The notes: generated by a model from the letters alone, not told the origin. 64,000 bases of DNA from Anoxybacteroides voinovskiense (GCF_014196205.1 NZ_JACIDE010000007.1:95049-159048); one strand, 5' to 3'; shown: positions 51,261-61,422, counted from the stretch's first letter. Made by a program: numbers and translations.

Positions 51261-53116
51261 CTTTCCCGCTACGTTCAGATAAAACGCAAACACGCCGGAA
51301 GGGAAGCTGTTTTTTTCAATGCGCTTTACACCCCACTACGTTCAAATAAAACGTAGCAGCGATCGAAGTAATCAAAATGATTGAGGAAGACTTTACATCC
51401 CACTACGTTCAAATAAAACGGGGTTGCGTTTGCTTGTAGATCGACTGATCCCTTACTTTACATCCCACTACGTTCAAATAAAACGATGTCCGCAAAATCA
51501 CTTCTTACTCGAATGATATGCTTTACATCCCACTACGTTCAAATAAAACCTGGAGTGCTACTGCGGAGTGCTACTGCACTCACCTTTACATCCCACTACG
51601 TTCAAATAAAACTTTTGACAAAGCGGACTTTTTCTCCCTCAATGACGTCCTTTACATCCCACTACGTTCAAATAAAACACCGATTCAGAAGCGTCTGTTT
51701 ATCATCGTTGACGACTTTACATCCCACTACGTTCAAATAAAACTAGAAAAATACTTAGGTATTCCTAATTCTTTATATGTCTTTACATCCCACTACGTTC
51801 AAATAAAACGTTTTCGTTGTTGCGTGATTTCTGTAAGCAATGACTCCTTTACATCCCACTACGTTCAAATAAAACAGTCCTGTTTTGTTCGAGCAGTTTA
51901 CCGTCATACTCCTTTACATCCCACTACGTTCAAATAAAACGAACAAAAGCAACTTTCAAAAAAAACTTGTCCGAAAACTTTACATCCCACTACGTTCAAA
52001 TAAAACGCAATTGCCACATATGACCCAAATGCTGCCGAACCGGCTTTACATCCCACTACGTTCAAATAAAACGCGAATCGTTACGCAACAAAGCGCTGTC
52101 TGTTGCGACTTTACATCCCACTACGTTCAAATAAAACACGGTCGACGACTTCCTTCCCCTTTTTTAAGGCGTCTTTACATCCCACTACGTTCAAATAAAA
52201 CATTCCAACCTGCGCTTGTTTATCAACGGGAAACGTTCTTTACATCCCACTACGTTCAAATAAAACCATTTCTGACGTTCTTTTTCAACTGCAATTTCTT
52301 CCTTTACATCCCACTACGTTCAAATAAAACACGTATCAATGTATCGGTTTGAGCCACAACCTTTTACTTTACATCCCACTACGTTCAAATAAAACGCTAG
52401 TTCGTGTGCTTGTATCCAAGCCGACACGTCCACGCTTTACATCCCACTACGTTCAAATAAAACCCATGCAACTTCAAACATACGCAACATCTTTACACAA
52501 CTTTACATCCCACTACGTTCAAATAAAACAAAACAGGGCGTTCTCGTAGCAAAATCTCGCAGATGACTTTACATCCCACTACGTTCAAATAAAACTAAAA
52601 TCCCTTGATCGTCAACAATGACTGTCACATCTCTTTACATCCCACTACGTTCAAATAAAACTTTTAAGATAATCTTCCGTCACTTGGTTAATATCAAATT
52701 TACATCCCACTACGTTCAAATAAAACTTGTATGACAGAAGAAAAATTTTTTGTACCATTTACTTTACATCCCACTACGTTCAAATAAAACCACCACTAGC
52801 AATAGCATGTAAAGCGTCTGAAATCAACCTTTACATCCCACTACGTTCAAATAAAACTGTCTTACGAAAATTTGTTCTGGAGGTATAAAAAACTTTACAT
52901 CCCACTACGTTCAAATAAAACGTTGCTATGTATATTTCTTATGTTTCTTATTCTTCCTTTACATCCCACTACGTTCAAATAAAACGAATACGCTTCATAC
53001 ATGATAACACCTACTTTTCAGCCTTTACATCCCACTACGTTCAAATAAAACCAGCGAGCGGAATATAGAAAACCGCGTATGTAGTGACTTTACATCCCAC
53101 TACGTTCAAATAAAAC
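51261..53116 (-). CRISPR. Type I-B CRISPR array, 29 repeats and 28 spacers
   Basis: 29-bp repeat, on the transcribed minus strand beginning GTTTTATTTGAACG and ending TAGTGGGATGTAAAG, with spacers of 34-39 bp. Intact repeats run from 51391 to 53116; the two most distal (51261-51285, shortened and mutated; 51324-51352, one change) are degenerate, and the repeat at 52698 has an altered last base. The leader is on the right, beside cas2. No spacer was seen by eye to match another part of this window. Confidence 0.98.
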
Positions 53117-53302
53117 CCTAAAATCCAAAAGTAAAAAGTGTTGTCATATCAACGATTTTGGGAAATCGTTGATATGGCAATCTTCTTCGTTTTGCAGTAA
53201 AGTGCCAGTTGTGTTTTTCTTCTTCTTCAAAAATACCGCATTTTTCGTTGATATCTCAAGCATTTTGACCCATTTTTTAAAATTAGAGGTTCACTGCAAA
53301 TG
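53117..53302 (-). promoter_or_regulatory. CRISPR leader with perfect palindrome
   Basis: AT-rich 186-bp region between cas2 and the first repeat. CATATCAACGATTT (53145-53158) and AAATCGTTGATATG (53163-53176) form a 14-bp perfect inverted repeat; TCGTTGATAT recurs at 53245-53254. The palindrome begins 28 bp from the first repeat. The region must drive pre-crRNA transcription and direct spacer integration. Confidence 0.85.
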
Positions 53303-53566
53303 TTAAAGGAAGAGTTCATCAAAGTTTTTCTCCTGTCCAAACACTTGCTTTTTGATGTTCTTCGGATTAGCCACCTCGTAAATATAAATGGAATCCTCAT
53401 CTTCATCAATGATTTGATCGATTTCATTTAAGCATTTCATTAACAAACTCTTAGTAATTTCCCCCTCAAACACAGAGTTTTGTGTCCACGTTAAGTATTC
53501 CCTTAATTTTTTACACACTTTATTTACACGCTTTTCTCCAACATCGTACGTAATGATTACAAACAT
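53303..53566 (-). CDS. cas2: CRISPR-associated endonuclease Cas2
   Basis: About 87 aa. FVIITYDVGEKRVNKVCKKL has the conserved Asp of the ferredoxin-like fold; NSVFEGEIT and IYIYEV follow. It forms the integrase complex with Cas1. ATG 53566 is chosen (MFVIITYDV); it overlaps nothing upstream beyond the cas1 stop region. Last cas gene before the leader. Confidence 0.96.
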   Translation of the reverse strand: MFVIITYDVGEKRVNKVCKKLREYLTWTQNSVFEGEITKSLLMKCLNEIDQIIDEDEDSIYIYEVANPKNIKKQVFGQEKNFDELFL

Positions 53567-53568
53567 AA

Positions 53569-54552
53569 CTACCACCATGCCTTCAACGGTTTATAAGGCT
53601 CATCGCCAATGAAATGTTTAATGAGTTTGTAACATTCCAGACGAATAAAATACCGATAACTTACTTTTCTCTTCAGTTTTCGATGCTGTACTGTTGTTGA
53701 TAGTTTCTCATCCCACTCTTTAATAAAGCGCTTTTTTCCTTCCTCATTTAACAAAACCATTCCATCGAGAAAATCAAAATGCTTCTGGGTGATGATGCGA
53801 TTATTAATGCACGAAATAATCACAACATCAACGAGTAATGGCTTGAAAATCTCCGATAAATCTAGACATAAAGAGAATCTCTTCGTTGACGGCTCATGTA
53901 GAAAACTAATCGTCGGGTCTAGTTGTGTTTTGTAAATTTCTGATAAAACAGTCGTATAACAAAGCGAATTTCCAAACGAAATAAGGGCATTAAGCGGGTC
54001 TTGCGGTGGCTGTTTCGTTCGTTTTTCAAAGATAAAATCTTGATTCAAAATTGCATTAAATGACTGATAATAATGTTGGCGAATGCGTCCCTCTATTCCC
54101 ATCAGTTCTTGAATTTTCGTAGCACTATCCATCTTTTTCGCTTCTTCTTCGATGTCTTTTACATATTGCTCCGTTTTTTCTTTGTATCGTCGAATATTCC
54201 GTAACATATGATGCACAGCACTTTGCAAAAACGACCTCGCCATATATAGTCGTTTCTCGTGATCGAGATAATGAGCACTTTGTTGTACCACCGTAAATCC
54301 TGAAACTTTTTTATTTCTTGGACAAAACGTTCCCGCATAAAAACCATAATAATTAAATACATGAAGATGAACATCGTGTTGGCTCAATAAATTTAATAAC
54401 GACGAGTTTAAATCTACTTCCCCAAATACATATAAATTGTCCGTTTGATGGACAGGAAGGCTTTTTTTATTTTCGTCTTCATCGAAGAAGTATAACGTAT
54501 TATCTTTACGTTTCAGCCTCCCGTTAGAAAAAATATAGTGGTCTCTTAGCAT
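53569..54552 (-). CDS. cas1: CRISPR-associated integrase Cas1 (type I-B)
   Basis: A 327-aa Cas1. Metal-binding residues are visible: E154 in MGIEGRIRQHYY, H219 in FLHEPSTKRFSLCLDLSE, and E234. The N-terminal beta domain and Cas1b-type sequence match type I-B systems. It integrates new spacers with Cas2. Its ATG overlaps the cas4 stop. Confidence 0.97.
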   Translation of the reverse strand: MLRDHYIFSNGRLKRKDNTLYFFDEDENKKSLPVHQTDNLYVFGEVDLNSSLLNLLSQHDVHLHVFNYYGFYAGTFCPRNKKVSGFTVVQQSAHYLDHEKRLYMARSFLQSAVHHMLRNIRRYKEKTEQYVKDIEEEAKKMDSATKIQELMGIEGRIRQHYYQSFNAILNQDFIFEKRTKQPPQDPLNALISFGNSLCYTTVLSEIYKTQLDPTISFLHEPSTKRFSLCLDLSEIFKPLLVDVVIISCINNRIITQKHFDFLDGMVLLNEEGKKRFIKEWDEKLSTTVQHRKLKRKVSYRYFIRLECYKLIKHFIGDEPYKPLKAWW

Positions 54553-55055
54553 TAATCATCACCCTCTAACGCAAAACAAAATTCATAATACGCGCATTTT
54601 GTACAATAAGGCAGTTTTTTTAGCTTCGGTGGGGAAGACGAATGAACGATTGAATAAATTTCCTTTATCGCCTTTTCAATCGCTTTTTCATCTTTTTCCG
54701 TTAGTTCTACCTCTTCTGTTCTTCGTTCTTTCGTATAGCTAATTAGCCCCTTTTTCTCAATGCCCCGCTTCTTCAGTTCATACAAGTAATACAGCATTTG
54801 AAACCGATCCGCCTCTGACATTTTACTTGAAAGCTTAATTTCGCGAACGTACTCTCCATCCAAAGCATCTAACTTAAACGAATCATCCACTAAAATTTCC
54901 CTATCCTCCAAACGTGGATAAGCTCGCTCATGTAAAATCTTCCCCTCAATGACACGTTCATGTTCGTTTTCCATCGCAATTCCTTTGGAAAATAACCACA
55001 GCTTCCGCTTACACACTTTGTAATACTGCATTTGCACACCACTAACCATCAACAT
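54552..55055 (-). CDS. cas4: CRISPR-associated exonuclease Cas4
   Basis: A 167-aa Cas4: N-terminal Cys in YYKVCKRKLWLFSKG, the PD-(D/E)XK core (SFKLDALDGEYVREIKLSS) and the C-terminal cluster YCTKCAYYEFCF, giving four cysteines for a [4Fe-4S] cluster. It processes prespacers and defines PAM-side orientation. Confidence 0.96.
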   Translation of the reverse strand: MLMVSGVQMQYYKVCKRKLWLFSKGIAMENEHERVIEGKILHERAYPRLEDREILVDDSFKLDALDGEYVREIKLSSKMSEADRFQMLYYLYELKKRGIEKKGLISYTKERRTEEVELTEKDEKAIEKAIKEIYSIVHSSSPPKLKKLPYCTKCAYYEFCFALEGDD

Positions 55056-55064
55056 AAACCCCTC

Positions 55065-57242
55065 TTAAGAAAAATTGGAAGAAGGTTTGTCCAGCAAAAT
55101 TCCTTTTCCCTTCCATTGCTCACGGTTGAAATCGTATTCAACATCAGCGATATATATGTGGTCAAATGGCTTTGGCAAGCGCTCCGACACATATTTTTCT
55201 GCTACATATCGCTGAACGCTAACCGTTTTCTTTTCAATTTCCATCCGTAATTTCAAGCGTTTTTTCCATTCTTTTTCTTTTTTATATTGCTCGAATAGAT
55301 GATCGATTTGATCATATATCTTCCGAGTAATGACTTGAATGTTTTGAATATCACGTAGCTTTTGTTGCGCCTCACGTTTATCCATTCCGTATGGATCAAG
55401 ATTATCAAACATGTATAAGGCATCTTCAAATTCTTTCAAAAATGAAGTTCCCGTTAATCGTTTTCGGTCATATAGTTGCGCTACCATTTCTACTTTTGCA
55501 CGTTCATCGATAATTTGGTTATCATATGGTTCTAACTGCCGAATACTTTCATTCACAAGATGCTCGTTATACACTTTCGGAACGCCAGAGATATTTTCTG
55601 TGAAAATATGAATATTGCAACCGTCATGGTCTAACGCTCTCTTCCGATAACAACGTCCAAAACGTTGGAATAAGCTATCTAATGTCGACATTTCGGTAAA
55701 TAAATAGTCAAAGTCGATATCAATACTTGCCTCGACAAGTTGGGTGGTAATCCAAATTCCTTTTTCATTATTTTCGTTAAATTCTTTAATGCGTTTTTCT
55801 AGTAGTTGGCGATCTTCTTGTGTAAATTGTGAATGAAGCAAGTAGACGGGAACATGAGTCTCGCATTGTAAGAATTTATCGTAAAGACTCATTGCCTTAC
55901 GAACTGTATTGACAATGACAAGTATTTGCGATGTTTCTCCCAAGTTCAATATTTCCCCAATCGCTTCCTCAATCCCCTCGGCACGCAAGCAAATGCGGTG
56001 GCGGTGTACGCTTGTATCAATGAACTCCTCGATCGCAATCTGGTCGTCGTCAATCACATTTCGCTGTTTTAGCTCCTCCAAATATAACGTGGGAAGCGTG
56101 GCAGTCATAATCATAAATTTTCCACCTACACGGTGGATCATTTCGAGTGCTTTAATTAGCATCGATGCAATCCTCGGCTCATATGCTTGTATTTCGTCAA
56201 TGACCACTTTTGCATTCGCCATTGCAGCTAGTTCTTTTTCAAACCCTTTATAGTAAAAAGGAAACTTTAAAATTTGATCGATTGTTGTAAGCAATAACTT
56301 CTTCGCATAATGTTCAGACTGTTGTTTTAATTCTTCCCAATTTTCCTCTTTGTCTACTAAATAATGTACGCTCGTGGAGTGCAGTAATCCAACCGCATCG
56401 TAGCCCATTTTTTCTTTTATTCGATCATAAATCGCATTTATACTTACCCTAAGCGGCAATGTAAAAAATGCTTTATCCTCTCGAATCCACAAAAGTGCTG
56501 CTTCTGTTTTCCCCATTCCCGTTTGAGCAATCGCAATCACATGCTTATCATGATGTTGTTCAGCAAATTGCTGCAAATCGTTTTTACGAAATCCTTGTTT
56601 ATGCATATATTCATTAAGATTTATATAGATCGATTTTTCCACATCTCTTTCAACATCAATATGCGCAGACGCCGCATGGTCTAAACGATGTAACAACCCT
56701 TTAATCATGACATATTTCCAAAATTCTTCCCCGTCATGATATGTATAGCGGTTTAATAACCGGTCAACGAATCGATATGAAAATTTTTCTGTGATCGGTA
56801 AATTCATATGTTCACTTAGTTGAGATAACTGATTTTTTATATCGTTCTCTAAAACATGACGAATGATTTCTTTCTCTGGATGCTGGTCACGCTCATGATG
56901 ATAACCAACCGCGTGAATGAGTAGTCGCTCTTCTTCTTTTGTGAGGTCTAGCTGTTTTAGTGGGATACATCCTACTGATAAATAATTGTGAGGTACATTT
57001 GTTTCCATATCCGTTTCTAACACAGATTCACGAATTGCCTGGCGGATTTTATTTTGAAATACCGTGTTCACTTTACCAACATCATGATATTGTACAGCGA
57101 TTTCTAACAGCTTCCACATTCGCTCGTCCATCAGCATGAGTTTATGACCGTAAGCGTTTTTTAACAATTTTAAATTATGGAGGAGACGATCCGTATGTTC
57201 ACGAATCGTCTCTTTCCCCTCGGATTTTGCATAGAAAGTCAT
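55065..57242 (-). CDS. cas3: CRISPR-associated helicase-nuclease Cas3
   Basis: A 725-aa Cas3 with an N-terminal HD nuclease (YHDVGK, residues 52-57) fused to a superfamily 2 helicase: Walker A AQTGMGKTEA (about 239-248), motif II VIDEIQAYEPR (DEIQ at 349-352), motif III TATLP, and motif VI QRFGRCYRKR. It unwinds and degrades target DNA recruited by Cascade. No frameshift seen. Confidence 0.97.
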   Translation of the reverse strand: MTFYAKSEGKETIREHTDRLLHNLKLLKNAYGHKLMLMDERMWKLLEIAVQYHDVGKVNTVFQNKIRQAIRESVLETDMETNVPHNYLSVGCIPLKQLDLTKEEERLLIHAVGYHHERDQHPEKEIIRHVLENDIKNQLSQLSEHMNLPITEKFSYRFVDRLLNRYTYHDGEEFWKYVMIKGLLHRLDHAASAHIDVERDVEKSIYINLNEYMHKQGFRKNDLQQFAEQHHDKHVIAIAQTGMGKTEAALLWIREDKAFFTLPLRVSINAIYDRIKEKMGYDAVGLLHSTSVHYLVDKEENWEELKQQSEHYAKKLLLTTIDQILKFPFYYKGFEKELAAMANAKVVIDEIQAYEPRIASMLIKALEMIHRVGGKFMIMTATLPTLYLEELKQRNVIDDDQIAIEEFIDTSVHRHRICLRAEGIEEAIGEILNLGETSQILVIVNTVRKAMSLYDKFLQCETHVPVYLLHSQFTQEDRQLLEKRIKEFNENNEKGIWITTQLVEASIDIDFDYLFTEMSTLDSLFQRFGRCYRKRALDHDGCNIHIFTENISGVPKVYNEHLVNESIRQLEPYDNQIIDERAKVEMVAQLYDRKRLTGTSFLKEFEDALYMFDNLDPYGMDKREAQQKLRDIQNIQVITRKIYDQIDHLFEQYKKEKEWKKRLKLRMEIEKKTVSVQRYVAEKYVSERLPKPFDHIYIADVEYDFNREQWKGKGILLDKPSSNFS

Positions 57243-57253
57243 TGTTCTTCCTC

Positions 57254-57955
57254 CTACAAATGATAAAAGACTAGTTCCCCGTCTTCATCAATCCAGACCC
57301 CTTCTGGTGCCTCAATCCCTTTTTGCACATAACCAACATTAACTTTTTCCCACTGCCGAATCCCGTTAACAATTTCATATTTCCAGTTGAGTTGATAAGG
57401 AATGCTTTTTGTTTCTCGATCAAGCAGATAACTAGGAATATAAGCATTCCATTGTAAAGTTTCCTCTTCTTCCAGCTCTTGCACTTCCACGAGTTTATAT
57501 TCATCAATCCGAACTAAATCTTCCCAACGACCAAGGCTGTAATGAGTCGCACTATGCTCGATGGCATGAATGATTTGCTCTAAGATGTGTTGCTCTGCTT
57601 GGACATGGATTAATAAATGGACATTGTGCAACAAATGCGTGTACATTGGCATCGTTGTAATTTCGTTTTTATCGTAAGAAAACTCCGTTCGAGCCAACCC
57701 ATCTAATACAAGTGGGAAGCTTGATAGTTCTCTCTTTTTGAAAAAGTAATATCGTTGATAATCAAGCAACTTCGCTTCATACGTTCCTTGCACGCTCAAT
57801 CGCATCGGAATGAATTGATTGGCATCAAGCAAAGCATGAATCATTCCTTTTACGGTCGAATATGGCGGAAGCGGATATGTTTCCGCCACTTTGGAAGCAA
57901 ACGGCTTTTTGTAGCACGCTGTTTCTTGAAATAGTTTTAATCGTAACGCTTTCAT
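57254..57955 (-). CDS. cas5: Cascade subunit Cas5 (type I-B)
   Basis: A 233-aa RAMP protein. LRLKLFQETACYKKPFASKV and ETYPLPPYSTVKGMIHALLD are the Cas5 N-terminal signature; a Cas5t-like C-terminal part follows. It caps the 5' handle of crRNA in Cascade. It lies between cas7 (2 bp upstream) and cas3. Confidence 0.95.
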   Translation of the reverse strand: MKALRLKLFQETACYKKPFASKVAETYPLPPYSTVKGMIHALLDANQFIPMRLSVQGTYEAKLLDYQRYYFFKKRELSSFPLVLDGLARTEFSYDKNEITTMPMYTHLLHNVHLLIHVQAEQHILEQIIHAIEHSATHYSLGRWEDLVRIDEYKLVEVQELEEEETLQWNAYIPSYLLDRETKSIPYQLNWKYEIVNGIRQWEKVNVGYVQKGIEAPEGVWIDEDGELVFYHL

Positions 57956-57957
57956 AC

Positions 57958-58845
57958 TTAAACACCATAATACAATTGAATTTGTTTTGAAACATATTGG
58001 AAAAACGGTTCGACAGGCATCACTTGTTCGCTAAATAAATCGTAAAATTCCCCTTCATTTGCAAACACACCGCTTAATATGCCAATTTTTGTATCTTTTC
58101 CGATTGCTTCCCCTGCAAATGTTTGTTCCATTGTTTCTTTAATTAGCTTTGTTTGTATAGCCCATCCATTCGTTATCGCACTTAGTTGAACGCGTCCAAG
58201 GAAAAATGGATTTGCGACGTTATACATCCCGCCGATAACAAAAAGCGGAGCTAAATTTTCTTGCCGCCCGCGAATGTTGCGGTTTAACACTTTTAAAACT
58301 TCAAGCAGTTGAAGTACACGGTTTGCTTTTTCTTCGTTTGGAAGTTCAATCTCTCCATCTACACCGACACGGTTTAAATCAATGGTGAGCGTATATGTGT
58401 AAAAACTATGATGTTGTTCAATATTGGCTAAGTTAGCATCTTGCCCAATCCGACTTGCTAGCCCCATGTTATTTAAAAACTCTAAGTCACTTTTATACGG
58501 TTCAAGCGAAATCGCATGGCTCAGACGAACAACAGCGGGACGTTTTTGTGAATTTTTATCCGTTTTTAAATATCCAAATAAGTCCATTTCAACAGAGTCG
58601 TTAATCGTCACATCTTTTTTAAATTGAACAACCCCGCTCGCTTTGTCGACAGTATCTAAATTCCACCCAAACAGCTCATTTCCAAGGCGAACAATATCGT
58701 AACGAATGCTTTGGCGTGACGCATACGTATATACTTCCCCATCACCGCGATGGAATTTTTTCAGCTCTGAAATATTAGCAATTCCTTCTCCGTAGTTTAA
58801 TGAGTTTGCTTGAAAAACGACGGTCATCGTTAACGCTTTTTTCAT
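57958..58845 (-). CDS. cas7: Cascade backbone subunit Cas7 (Cst2/DevR type)
   Basis: A 295-aa protein: ALTMTVVFQANSLNYGEG, YTYASRQSIRYDIVRLG and VLNRNIRGRQENLAPLFVIG are diagnostic of type I-B Cas7/Cst2. It polymerises along crRNA. Its start overlaps the cas8b stop by 4 bp. Confidence 0.96.
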   Translation of the reverse strand: MKKALTMTVVFQANSLNYGEGIANISELKKFHRGDGEVYTYASRQSIRYDIVRLGNELFGWNLDTVDKASGVVQFKKDVTINDSVEMDLFGYLKTDKNSQKRPAVVRLSHAISLEPYKSDLEFLNNMGLASRIGQDANLANIEQHHSFYTYTLTIDLNRVGVDGEIELPNEEKANRVLQLLEVLKVLNRNIRGRQENLAPLFVIGGMYNVANPFFLGRVQLSAITNGWAIQTKLIKETMEQTFAGEAIGKDTKIGILSGVFANEGEFYDLFSEQVMPVEPFFQYVSKQIQLYYGV

Positions 58846-60617
58846 GCTTGAACTTCCTCCTGTTCTTCTTTATATTGATTTGCTAATAATCCGGCAATAA
58901 ACGCATTCGCAACTGTCGAAAAGTCTAAATCCCGTTCATGCAGTGCATTTAAGAAAATAGGCGAAATCGGGCGATCTGCCGCCATATAAATACGCAGAAG
59001 CGTGTCCATAAAATTTTTTCTATTTCCTGCTTTAGCAGCGTTTAATAAACGGTAAGCAATGCTTGTTACTTTTTTCTCCGAACCGCTCGAACGCATAATC
59101 GCATCACGGATTTCCCGTCCTTGCATAAACAACGCGCTCACTCTTTTATCTGTCGTGGCCACATCTCTCACTCCCTTTTTAAACTGCAAAATTCGATTCC
59201 GCTCCCGCACAGCAATGTACGGACCAATCGTACTTCTTTCATTTTTAACACAATCGCGTAAATAGTGATAGATGACATGAATTGGATCTGCCCCTCGCAA
59301 CACGTATTGTACGAACTGCTCGCGATAGTCATATGGTTTAATGTAATCAAGTCTATCGGCATATTGTTTGAAATAATGAGCTAGGTATATAGGCAGATGA
59401 TAATAATGCAAGTGTGTTTTTTTACTACTATAGTCGGAGAAAAATTCTAAAAAAAACAAATGATCGACCGCATACTCCGATTCTTTTTTTACACTTTGAA
59501 CAAGCTGACTAACAATCTTGTTGAAAGGTTCTCTTTTTTTCTTCAACTGACTAAAATGATTGTTTTTCTGTAAAACTTCCGCGAAAGTTGCGTCCGTCTG
59601 AACAAAACCTGCATACAATCGTCGTTCTGTTTGTTCATTTATCCCTTCATTTTTGAAATAAACGGTCGAGCCAATTGGTGCGAATAAAAGCACAAGTTTA
59701 GCTAATGAAGACAATGGTTTAGGTTGCTGACTATCAAAATGCCAACTGAAGTTAAACGCGTTATCTTTCGCAACACCGATTGGAGAAAATACCATTTCTT
59801 CGAAGTTGTAAAAAGCAAAACGTTCGTTAAAAAGTAGACATTTATTTATTTTCGTTCTTACATATTCCCTTATTTCTTCTACTGTTTTCTTTTTCCACTC
59901 CCTTTTCAACTGTTTAAATGGCTGATAGTCGTTATATGTTTCTAGAAAAGTGTTCATTTCTTCTGAAGAATAAATAGTTTTTATTGTTTGTTCAAATCGT
60001 AAGTCATTAAGAACAGGAACAACATAACTTTTATAAAATTCCTCAATATGTCCATCTAAATCTAAGTTGTTTTTTGCAACGTTCAAAAAAGATACTTGTC
60101 CAAAAAATGATTGTAGTATAGCTGCTTTAAAGTAATTGAACGTTAATTTTTCGTTGACCTTTTGCTCATTCATAATTTTTTTAAATTCATTGATATACTC
60201 TAGAAGTTGATTTGTGTGCTCAGCTTTTTTGACATCTTTCACCTTCTCAAGTATGTCTTCAAGCAGAGGATACGGAAAATATTTAAGTATCTTTTTTCCA
60301 GTATCTGATATAGATTTCTTAATAATTGATACGGCGTTTTTAAACTGATCTTCTTTTTTTACTTGTTCAATATAACTATCTAACTTCTCGCATTCCCTTC
60401 TAGCAACACTATACTCCTCCAATAAATACAGAAAATATGCCTTTGGCAATTGCGGAAGTACATCGGTATCCAATTCAATTCCCCATGGCTTAACCGTCAC
60501 GCTATCTTTGTATTCATCGCTAATGATTCCGTTTTGTCGCCCATATTCAAACACACGATATAGCCCAACAAGCCCCATGTTGATCATCCATTCGCCCATG
60601 TGCAGTTCAATTCTCAT
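58842..60617 (-). CDS. cas8b: Cascade large subunit Cas8b (Cst1-like)
   Basis: A 591-aa protein. The N-terminus HMGEWMINMGLVGLYRVFEY matches the Cas8b1/Cst1 start; most of the protein is divergent, as usual for large subunits. Identity also rests on its place between cas6 and cas7. It recognises the PAM. The typical zinc-binding CxxC pairs of Cst1 are not evident. Confidence 0.88.
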   Translation of the reverse strand: MRIELHMGEWMINMGLVGLYRVFEYGRQNGIISDEYKDSVTVKPWGIELDTDVLPQLPKAYFLYLLEEYSVARRECEKLDSYIEQVKKEDQFKNAVSIIKKSISDTGKKILKYFPYPLLEDILEKVKDVKKAEHTNQLLEYINEFKKIMNEQKVNEKLTFNYFKAAILQSFFGQVSFLNVAKNNLDLDGHIEEFYKSYVVPVLNDLRFEQTIKTIYSSEEMNTFLETYNDYQPFKQLKREWKKKTVEEIREYVRTKINKCLLFNERFAFYNFEEMVFSPIGVAKDNAFNFSWHFDSQQPKPLSSLAKLVLLFAPIGSTVYFKNEGINEQTERRLYAGFVQTDATFAEVLQKNNHFSQLKKKREPFNKIVSQLVQSVKKESEYAVDHLFFLEFFSDYSSKKTHLHYYHLPIYLAHYFKQYADRLDYIKPYDYREQFVQYVLRGADPIHVIYHYLRDCVKNERSTIGPYIAVRERNRILQFKKGVRDVATTDKRVSALFMQGREIRDAIMRSSGSEKKVTSIAYRLLNAAKAGNRKNFMDTLLRIYMAADRPISPIFLNALHERDLDFSTVANAFIAGLLANQYKEEQEEVQA

Positions 60618-61342
60618 TATTTCACCTCCTCCACTTCGAGCATTCCAAATCCTTGATTACGCCGCTTGGACAAACCAAGCTGATAAAGCAACTGTAAATC
60701 AGCAGGATCTCCGCTCATCTTAAATAAGCCATGATACGTGGTGAAATATAAATGCTGTTGTTCCCCATACTTTTCTACAAATTGACGATTAGATTCTTTG
60801 ATGACCATCTTTTTAAATCGAATAGGCTGTATCGCCAACGGTCTGCATAATCCCCTTCCACGATATTCATATAAAATTGTATTTGCTAAGTAATTGATAT
60901 GTTTTTCATAATTTAGATCATCTGGTGCGATTGGCGATTTATTTTCATCTTCTACTAACAAAGGTGAGAGCGTTCGGAAGACAACCGTAGGTGATGTAAT
61001 CTTTCTTTCATCTCCCATGACTATTTTTCCCCGAATCAATTCGTATCCTTTATACTCAAACCTTTTTTTGCTTTGCAAACCGTTATACACGTGAAGCAAA
61101 AATTCATAATCAGGTGAACTAATAATAACGCGTAGTTCATCTAACTCAATTTCATTGCCTTTGAAGTGAAAGTTTTTCAAAAAAGGCGAGAAAACGAAAG
61201 GTTTTGTTGCATTTGCTTGCGCATATAACCGCTCATAATACTCCTCACTGGATGCTCGTATACTTTCTTTAAGGATTGAAACAATCGCCATCCGATAATG
61301 AAGCGGAATTTTTTTCACTTGAAATGAACAAATAATTCTCAT
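60617..61342 (-). CDS. cas6: CRISPR RNA endonuclease Cas6
   Basis: A 241-aa Cas6: RAMP fold with the C-terminal Gly-rich loop LGLSKRRNQGFGMLEV and an early HYRMAIVSILKE containing the likely catalytic His. It cuts pre-crRNA within repeats. First gene of the cas operon; GGAGAGGAGGGAGGTGTG precedes ATG 61342. It overlaps cas8b by 1 bp. Confidence 0.95.
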   Translation of the reverse strand: MRIICSFQVKKIPLHYRMAIVSILKESIRASSEEYYERLYAQANATKPFVFSPFLKNFHFKGNEIELDELRVIISSPDYEFLLHVYNGLQSKKRFEYKGYELIRGKIVMGDERKITSPTVVFRTLSPLLVEDENKSPIAPDDLNYEKHINYLANTILYEYRGRGLCRPLAIQPIRFKKMVIKESNRQFVEKYGEQQHLYFTTYHGLFKMSGDPADLQLLYQLGLSKRRNQGFGMLEVEEVK

Positions 61343-61381
61343 AGCACACCTCCCTCCTCTCCCATTTTATCGAAAAGAAAC

Positions 61382-61421
61382 GGAAAATGTTGTCGCTTTT
61401 TGTCAAATATAAACATTTTCC
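61382..61421 (-). promoter_or_regulatory. Inverted repeat upstream of the cas operon
   Basis: GGAAAATGTT (61382-61391) and AACATTTTCC (61412-61421), a perfect 10-bp inverted repeat with a 20-bp spacer holding TTGACA on the minus strand (61406-61401). It lies 40 bp upstream of cas6, a suitable position for an operator. No matching -10 was identified. Confidence 0.5.
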
Positions 61422-61422
61422 A

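Noticed and set aside
51486..52549. Long open frames running through the CRISPR array
   Set aside because: They repeat the translated CRISPR repeat (TSHYVQIK, LYIPLRSNK) and are by-products of the 29-bp repeat without stops.
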